In this document: positions 58,701 through 64,000 of the stretch, piece by piece | Numbering within the stretch: position 1 is the stretch's first letter | How the letters are laid out: the number at the start of each line of letters is the position of its first letter | Assembly (NCBI GenBank): GCA_030248295.1 | Contig: JASANH010001684.1 | Coordinates: forward strand, 124,001 to 188,000 | Length of the DNA: 64,000 nt | Reading direction: 5' to 3' | Source of the DNA: Mesodorylaimus sp. YZB2_4 | Taxonomy: Eukaryota; Nematoda; Enoplea; Dorylaimida; Dorylaimidae | The notes under the pieces: model-generated | The model's input: only the letters and a program-made list of their open reading frames with translations | Database searches by the model: none | What the model was told of the DNA's origin: nothing | Program-made: the position numbers and the translations under genes

Positions 58701-61700
58701 TGACTTTAAAAGCGAAATTCAGGTTTTGCTTTCCCAAGGGGCTGAAAATTTTCTCAAGTACCCCATGCAAATGCGGTACTCCTGACGAAAATGATGGATT
58801 CAGAGTAAAGTATGATGGATTCAAGTAAATTATCGCCATCACCAACAGGAAAAAAATTTGAAACGGGCGATAAATATGTACATATTCCGATTAAAACTCC
58901 CTCAGCATCGAGACCTTGCTCATGTAAGACAATCAGGAACACAGTTGATTTACCTGCTTATCAGTGATGATCAAATTCAGCTCATCAGCGCTTTCGTTTA
59001 GAGCTGCCAACAAATGTTCGAAAACGATATTTTGCAGCTCTACTCCAGGAAACACATCTTTGACTAAAGCGTCAAATCGTACGCTGTCGCCAAAAGTAAG
59101 CTTCGATAGTGTGTTCAAACGTAAAGCTTGGACAACTAAGCGAGTTTCCAGAGCTTCAGTTATTGCTGCGCTTCCACCATTTTTACGCGCTGATTGAAGC
59201 AAATCACCACAACCTCGCAAGACGGTTTTCAATGCTCGTAGACCCCAGTCGTAGTGTTGTTGAGGAGTGAGCAGCTCTCTGAAAGTATGTATTTTGTTGA
59301 AAGTTCCCTCTGACAAACGTGTGAAAGTAAATGGGAGTTCAGAGATTTCCTTTTCGCTCAGGGTCCTAACTGATCCCATCTCAGAATCAAATCATGGAAA
59401 ATTCCTTACCTGCACAATGTAAATATTGCCACAAGTTTACGCCCCAGGCTTTTTGCAAATTTGAATCCATCAGAGAATAATAGTGTTTCTGCAATCAAGT
59501 CGTTATCGGGCCTTGCCATGGCCACTGGGCGGAATAGCTGTTTCAGATTATCCGGCAGCTTTTGCCTTCCTCCATAGCCTTTTCCTGCTGGATTCAAAGT
59601 GATAAAAATACCAGAATTTGGATCCAGGTTGATCTAAAAAGACAAGAAAGCGTGCAGGAAAGGATCAGCGGTTGAAAAGCAGGATTTACTGTTTTGCCTA
59701 ATAAATCGCAAGTTTTGCTTCGATTCCTCAGTGCATCTTGAATTGTTTGAATTTGCATGGAAACGGCTGAGAGTACGGCTTCGTCAAGTCTATTGAATTC
59801 GTCGAAGCAACCCCACGCGCCACATTTCATGATCCCAACAAAGATGCGACCCATCGATTTCACATCGATGCCCTGAATAGAAACTGGATATTCGCAGGCA
59901 GTCGATGAAAATTAGGAACAAACCTCATCGCAATTGAATACAAGGACCTGACGACCAAACAGTCCACCAAGTGCTTTCACGCTTTCAGTTTTGCCAGTGC
60001 CGGCGGGACCGTATGGGTTTCCACCTAGACCCATAAGCATGGCTAAAAGTGGGAGGAACAACTTTTCAGTAACCAATTTATTTGATAGCAATCAAAAGCT
60101 AATGAGCCATTGATAAGGTAAAAATGATACCTTGAGTCAAAGTCAGATAGCATTTATCAGTCAGCGGCGTGTGCACAAGTTTTGCAGCGTTGCCCTGATA
60201 TTCGTAAGTGTACTCGAATTCTGCATCTACCATTCTCATAATAGCGACACTGTCGTTTCTCAGGTAAAATCTGAAATGAAATTTGACAAGAAAAAAGACG
60301 AAAGCAAGCTCCACCTCTAATGCATCGGCCCAATCAGCGTGTATGCGACTACAGCGCCGCCAAGCGGATGACCAATAAAACCAAGCCGCTTGGGGGCGCT
60401 GTGGTTGGGCATCTTTAAAAACCCTGAACACCTGGTAAGTAAATATGGATAACTACCTCAGCTGTTTCTGCCACGTCCACGCTCCCTTTGATTTCACTTT
60501 GGACGACAATAATTGTTCGACTACATCGATATGATGGATCAAATCCAAAATTAAAGCCTTCAGCTTTAGTTGCAGCACGTGAGAACCAGGCTCGGTCGAC
60601 GTGTACGCTTCTAACTGATTTTTCAAATCATCTAGTAAAGCTGGCAACGCATTTTTATCGATCGCTTTCTCGCACAGTTCAGTGAAGCGAACTTGCTCCG
60701 ATAAGCAAAGAATCTAAAAATCGAGGATTAGGCGTTTTTTCGAAGACATAAAGCTTGCAAAAAATGTACTTGGGATGGGAATCGACCAGGGTCCAGTCCT
60801 TTTCCGCCAGTGTCACTAGCTTTGAGACATTGGACAAGAAGGTCTTTCAATGTGGATTTCATTTCTGTTGACAGCGTCGCCAGCCATGCCTAAAGGGTGA
60901 GCAAGGCGGAAGTATGAATCAAAATAAGTTTGAGAACTCAGCATTCAATAAATGGCAGGGACGATTTAGCTAGGTGTGGCTTTTATGCGAATAGAATAGA
61001 TTAGCCTTGCTCTAGAAATCAAGTCACGGCTAACAGGATAAACAAGGTAAACTAAGGAATACCTCAACTTCTGGGACAATTTTGACTGGTTTCTTCAACG
61101 GTACAATTTCTTCATCCAACGATACCATGGCCACAATGTGCTTATTGCTCTCATCGAACTGCACTGTGTGTATTCCAGCAAACAGTTTCCTCAAATGCGA
61201 TTGAATAACGGTCGGATTTGTGGACTGCCCAAGAATTTCCAAGAGGTCGTCGTCGCCAATGAAATAAAAACGAGGGAATGCTGACCTTTTCTCCTAAACC
61301 ACGAAGCAAAAATTTTAAAATTGAGGAATGATCTACTGATCCTTATCGATTGACTGTGATCCATTTTTACTTCATGGAATCATACTCGACTTTTGGGATC
61401 GATACGCATACTGTACCTCCAAGAATTCATTCAATGATTTCTGACATCTTTGCAATTGGTCCAGCAAATTGTTCAGAGTTGAACGTAATCCCGATCGCCC
61501 AGTCAAGGATACCAATCGATTATCACGAGCCACATCGGTCATGATCAACCTAAACAGCAACATTTTGGTCCGACCGCGGCCCCGAAAATGATCATAGCTT
61601 ACCGAAATTCCTGATCCACGCGTTGAAATCTCGATTGTTCTTGAGGCAATGCCCCGCGACCAAAAATTGGTTCCAAATAAACCCATTTTCGTTGAATTTG

Positions 61701-64000
61701 ATTCAAGGAATGCAGATATTCATCCAGATCGGCTAATCTGGTTTCCCAAATGCTCGCTTTGTCAGCAAACAAGGAATAATATGGGGAATCTTTCAAGGAC
61801 TGCAGCAAAGCTTGATTATCGCCGACCTGGTTCACAACATCTTTCCAATCTTTGATTAATTTGAAACTGTGATTATTGCTGTCTTGATAGTCAGCCAAAG
61901 AAAACGTGGCACCAGCGGCCCATAATTCTAATTCTCGTATGGCTTCCCGAATCGTGACTTCTCCTTGTGCTCTGGCATTCATATCCTAAAAAGGGGCAAT
62001 CTCAGAAATTGCTGATTTTTTACTGATTTGGCTCAATTGACTGACGATATTTGTCACTTTGATCCTTTACAATCAGATGATCAAGCGATCAATAATCGAT
62101 CGATATGTAATTAGTGATCGACAAGATGAGACTAGATTTTTAAAATTAAAAGTCTAAAAAATTGAGTCAGCTTACTTTCAGAGCATCGGCATTAACGATA
62201 ATCGAATCGCTGACAGCCAGCAGATCGCCGAAAGTCAATTTCTCCAAGGTCGTTCCACGAGGCATATTCAGCATTCTGAACATTTCCAGCCAATGATCCT
62301 GAGATAACATCTCGCCCCGACAGTATTTAAAAACAGGCATGGCATCCTAAAATGCTTTTTATTTTGAGCTGTTTTTTGAATTTCTGGCAGTTTTGTACTA
62401 CTTCCCAGTCCGCATTACTGTAGAAAGTGCCGGGTGGAGCTTGTACACCACGCCATGAACCTCAGGCAGCCTTCCGACCTAGTCCATGGCTGAAACATCA
62501 CCCTGACGGGTGACGCCCCTAGCTGCTGGCTCTGACCGGAGGATCGATTGCCAGTCGAACCTCTACGGCTTCTAGATCCCAGAATGACTGTAAGATCATA
62601 CTCTGAATCTATCCACTTCTTTCTGCAGCCGCACTGTCATGTGCGTCGGCGTCGATGCTTTCAACTTTTCTGTCCAACTGGCAAGAAATTCTTCGAAAAG
62701 GTACAGTTTGCTCCTAAAATTCTTTTCTCTCATCAGTAAAGCACTTTTTTGGAGAAAAAGCCTTACCTAAATGCTATCCAATCTTCTTTGGCCAATTCGT
62801 CCAGTGCACTGTTGAATTCTTCATACAAGAGCCAATTGCCCTCAAAATGCTCCAGGTCTGTTTGGAGTTCGTCCAAAAGAGGAAATTCTGGTTTCGATAA
62901 ACCAAAATGTTCAGAGTCGATGCTAAAAATAAGTTTTCTGCTTTTTGCTACAATTTTCATAGCAGAAGTCTAATCAGCTATGCTTACACAATCTTGTCCT
63001 TCTGCTGGGCCAGTTCATTGAATTCTTGTCTCTTCTCTTTGATAAATTCGATAGCCTGCACCAATTTCTCTCGTTCTCCATCCAAGGTATCCGATTTTGG
63101 TTTGAGCTGATGCCACCGAGCTCCGAATTTTTCCACGTCTTGTTGGAATGCTTGAATACGACTGGCCACATTTTGCTTGAGTACATCGACCTAATTCGCC
63201 ACCAGAGTGGATGCTATCTTTTGGATGCTCTAATTATACGACCTACCTGCTCCTTGATCATAAGTTGATGGCTATCCAACATCAATTCAAATTTATCCCA
63301 CTGTTGCTGCATTTGATTCAGTGATTCCACCCCATTTCCAGCAACAGATCTCAAGAGCTTATTTTTGGTTTCCATTTTCTCGAAAACAGGTTTCAATTGG
63401 GCTTTCTGTTTTCCGAATGCGTGATGTTTCGAATTGGCTTCTGCGATTTCTTCGATAGTTTGAGGGCGTGTGCTCAAAGTGGCGATAGCATCGTTTAAAA
63501 ATTGGTTGCTTTGCTGAATATCAGTCACGATTGAATGACGAAGGGTAAAGAGCAGTGTATCGAACAGGCGTTGAAGTAGATCGTCAACTGCAGTCTTTAC
63601 TGGGGCTGTACTCACTGTTATGCAACCGACTCTAGTTTGGCTGAAAATGATAGCATTGTTGGGTAAAATGGATACAAAATTCTTGCAATTGACCTCGGTA
63701 ATTTCTCAGCATCTCGTCCTTTGACCTTTATCATTTTGAAAGATGCTTCCCAATCGCTAATATCTTTGAATTTTTCTTCAATTAGCTGCTCTAAATCGAC
63801 TTGGCCCAAAATAACCCAGTCCTGGAAAGAGAACAGGTTCGAGCGAATTTGTGGAGTGATCTTAGGATCGCAAAGCCTACCTTGAATTGCTCTTGCAGGT
63901 CACTTAATTTTGCAAAGAGCTGGTCAGCTTTGGCATACACATTTTGAAATCGATTGGTATTTCGATCGATCATGACCTCGTAAATATTATTTTCTTGTAA
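37737..64000 (-). CDS. DYNC2H1: Cytoplasmic dynein-2 heavy chain (IFT retrograde motor), 60 exons in window, 5' end beyond 64,000
   Basis: From 64,000 down to TAG 37,737-37,739 I can chain 60 exons whose lengths sum to 10,389 bases, exactly 3,462 codons plus stop, in one frame. The order is tail, linker, AAA1-AAA4, stalk with microtubule-binding tip, AAA5-AAA6 and C-terminal domain. Motifs are those of dynein-2, not axonemal or dynein-1: [99 protein letters not shown]. The protein is the ATPase that carries IFT trains from ciliary tip to base. Human DYNC2H1 has 4,307 residues, so the first ~850 lie outside the window. Intron sizes run from ~50 bases to ~2.5 kb; the long ones (after exons 20, 28, 45 and 51) contain repeats. 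The AAA2 P-loop intron has a GC donor. Positions of domains are given in separate entries. Confidence 0.98.
40743..40762. repeat. (CA)n microsatellite
   Basis: About nine CA dinucleotides within the DYNC2H1 intron between exons 51 and 52. Confidence 0.9.
40801..41885 (+). mobile_element. SINE family A copy interrupted by a MITE
   Basis: The head GGCCGCGATGACTCA...CCCGCATTGCTTGGGTTAGC runs to ~41,097 and the body resumes at ~41,580 with GACTGGGAACTGGTC...GTAAGTCCGTCGCTGGCC, ending in ACAAAAATTTTTAAAAATA. With 41,098-41,579 removed, the order matches copies 14,806-15,305 and 19,015-19,470. It lies in a DYNC2H1 intron, antisense. Confidence 0.82.
41098..41579. mobile_element. MITE with CAAGGGAA termini, copy 2, nested in a SINE
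   Basis: Long inverted ends (over 80 bases, imperfect): CAAGGGAATATCGCCAACCG... and reverse-strand CAAGGGAACAATCGCCAATC..., both followed by GTTAAGTCGAACTTTGG and TGTAAYATGTTCCT. The family recurs at 16,471 and 57,560. Confidence 0.85.
44131..44530 (+). mobile_element. tRNA-derived SINE, family C copy 1
   Basis: Head GCCTCGGTGGTGTAGCGATG (A-box-like) and TTTTAACTCT (decayed B box), then CTGTGCGCCTTGCACGCC, GGTGGGTGACTCACCCTT, and a 3' part ending near CCCCCTGGAATGACC. It matches the reverse complement of 48,268-48,640. It fills much of the 1.9-kb DYNC2H1 intron 45. Confidence 0.82.
48268..48640 (-). mobile_element. tRNA-derived SINE, family C copy 2
   Basis: On the minus strand: TTAGTGGTGTAGCAGTGAGA head, B box GGGTTCAACTCTGG, TCTCTGTGCGCCTTGCACGC, GGTGGGTGACTCACCCTTTG, and 3' CCAGAAATTGACCC. 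It lies in the DYNC2H1 intron between exons 34 and 35, in the gene's sense. Confidence 0.82.
49101..49121 (+). repeat. Poly-G run of 21
   Basis: Twenty-one consecutive G in the DYNC2H1 intron between exons 33 and 34. On the sense (minus) strand it is poly-C. Length may be unreliable in the assembly. Confidence 0.9.
49844..51586 (-). other. DYNC2H1: DYNC2H1 AAA4
   Basis: Exons 51586-51432, 50701-50334, 50274-50052 and 49984-49844. The P-loop reads GRSGVGRRS with Arg where Lys is usual; human DYNC2H1 has the same GRSGVGRR, so this is a family trait and not damage. [20 protein letters not shown] carries the Walker B-like region; [20 protein letters not shown] the sensor. Confidence 0.94.
51138..51189. 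repeat. Near-perfect 24-bp inverted repeat (hairpin)
   Basis: Arms GAGATAATTTTAAAGCCCGG... and ...CCGGGCTTCAAAATTATCTC pair at 22 of 24 positions with a 4-base loop. It lies in the DYNC2H1 intron between exons 29 and 30. Confidence 0.9.
51769..52064 (+). mobile_element. tRNA-derived SINE, family B copy 2
   Basis: Starts GCGGCCGCGGTAGTGCTGCC, B box GGGTTCGATCCCC at ~51,838, then GAGGTCGGTTTGCGAACCAT and GAGACGGAAGCCAAACGAGG. It is partner of 27,447-27,845 and antisense in the 2.5-kb DYNC2H1 intron 28. Confidence 0.85.
52604..53746. mobile_element. Non-autonomous hAT element with 8-bp target duplication
   Basis: Inverted ends CAGCATCCGAAAC and GTTTCGGATGCTG are flanked by a perfect 8-bp duplication GATAGGAC (52,596-52,603; 53,747-53,754), the hAT hallmark. 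Inside are G-rich tracts near each end and diverged CTTGAACCCTGGAATGCA-like repeats. Open frames inside are low-complexity and show no transposase. It sits in DYNC2H1 intron 28. Confidence 0.88.
54043..55503 (-). other. DYNC2H1: DYNC2H1 AAA3
   Basis: Exons 55503-55348, 55284-55025, 54816-54570, 54503-54352 and 54291-54043. The P-loop is VGPEGCGKG, followed by [20 protein letters not shown] and [20 protein letters not shown]. Sensor region: NIQIVGSM and [20 protein letters not shown]. This matches the dynein-2 form of AAA3. Confidence 0.95.
56826..56945. mobile_element. Short foldback MITE
   Basis: Arms GCGCGTGATCTTACAGGAAA (from ~56,842) and TTTTCTGTAAGATCACGCGC (to ~56,928), extended by TTTTCACAA/TTGATGAAAA, enclose about 50 bases with ATTGTATTGTATT. 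It lies in DYNC2H1 intron 20. Confidence 0.75.
57393..57470. repeat. GAGC-rich imperfect tandem/palindromic repeat
   Basis: GGAGCGAGCGAGCGAGCGCT then TAAGCGCGAGCGAGCGGAG and GCGCTTAAAGAG. GCGCTTAAGCGC is a perfect palindrome within it. In DYNC2H1 intron 20. Confidence 0.85.
57560..57995. mobile_element. MITE with CAAGGGA-type termini, copy 3
   Basis: GCCAACCGTCAAGCTGAAC at the left and GACAAGGGTCCCTTGTG at the right, with inner GTCTGGCCAGCTTATCGGTC and AAATATTTTGCAAAGAGCT blocks shared with 16,471-16,851 and 41,098-41,579. The left end is less well defined. Confidence 0.7.
58954..60270 (-). other. DYNC2H1: DYNC2H1 AAA1, main ATPase site
   Basis: Exons 60270-60131, 60042-59934, 59872-59690, 59633-59410 and 59278-58954. 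Walker A is GPAGTGKT and Walker B is CFDEFNR. The sensor-I region is [16 protein letters not shown], followed by [20 protein letters not shown]. All catalytic residues are present, so AAA1 should hydrolyse ATP. About residues 800-1,130 of the window product. Confidence 0.96.
60457..64000 (-). other. DYNC2H1: DYNC2H1 distal tail and linker (window residues ~1-800)
   Basis: Exons 64000-63881, 63821-63694, 63640-63247, 63190-62988, 62922-62767, 62713-62602, 62346-62176, 61985-61603, 61549-61417, 61293-61063, 60889-60770 and 60713-60457. [20 protein letters not shown] opens the conserved tail block. [12 protein letters not shown] and [17 protein letters not shown] lead into the linker, whose hallmark is [18 protein letters not shown] followed by [14 protein letters not shown]. 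The linker swings over the AAA ring to make the power stroke. Confidence 0.95.
62440..62545. repeat. Small SINE-related fragment
   Basis: GGCTGAAACATCACCCTGAC...GCCCCTAGCTGCTGGCTCTG resembles the segment at 40,975-41,040. It lies in the DYNC2H1 intron between exons 6 and 7. Confidence 0.5.

Noticed and set aside
60280..60431. Minus-strand extension upstream of the AAA1 exon as additional coding sequence
   Set aside because: Joining exon 60,713-60,457 directly to 60,270-60,131 gives the family sequence QKQLRFYLRN with no gap, so this is intron.

Overview
This is nuclear DNA of a multicellular animal, most likely an invertebrate. Genes are split into many short exons with mostly GT-AG introns, there is a split ERG/FLI-class ETS gene, a KLF/Sp-type zinc-finger gene, two ciliary genes, a eukaryotic tRNA-Val gene, tRNA-derived SINEs, MITEs and retroelement remains. 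Nothing looks bacterial. The ERG/FLI gene resembles ecdysozoan homologues, but the sequence alone does not fix the phylum.

Layout from left to right. (1) 372-818 (+): the last two exons of an animal haem peroxidase. (2) 1,100-10,430: a repeat-rich stretch. It holds a copy of the CEP104 3' end, a TAACG-rich hAT-like element, a dead LINE, and a 5.45-kb unit in which a damaged gag-protease frame lies between two ~0.93-kb inverted repeats, each carrying a tRNA-like sequence. (3) 10,711-21,191 (-): CEP104, about 21 exons, complete apart from one unresolved junction. (4) 22,175-23,716 (-): a four-exon KLF/Sp-like factor, head to head with (5) 24,184-28,464 (+), a five-exon gene for a 167-residue protein I do not recognise. 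(6) 28,793-36,587 (-): a three-exon ERG/FLI-type ETS factor with long repeat-filled introns; tRNA-Val(AAC) sits in its first intron. (7) 37,737 to beyond 64,000 (-): DYNC2H1, the retrograde IFT dynein-2 heavy chain, with 60 exons in the window (10,389 coding bases, 3,462 residues, one continuous frame) from the distal tail to the stop codon.

Functional picture. CEP104 (ciliary tip, microtubule plus ends) and DYNC2H1 (retrograde transport from the tip) both serve cilia and lie on the same strand, separated by two transcription-factor genes and the unknown gene. Most large introns are large because of SINE or MITE insertions. The exon structures were read by hand from splice sites, reading frame and remembered family sequence, so single boundaries may be off by a few bases. 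Family names of transposons rest on termini and target-site duplications only.
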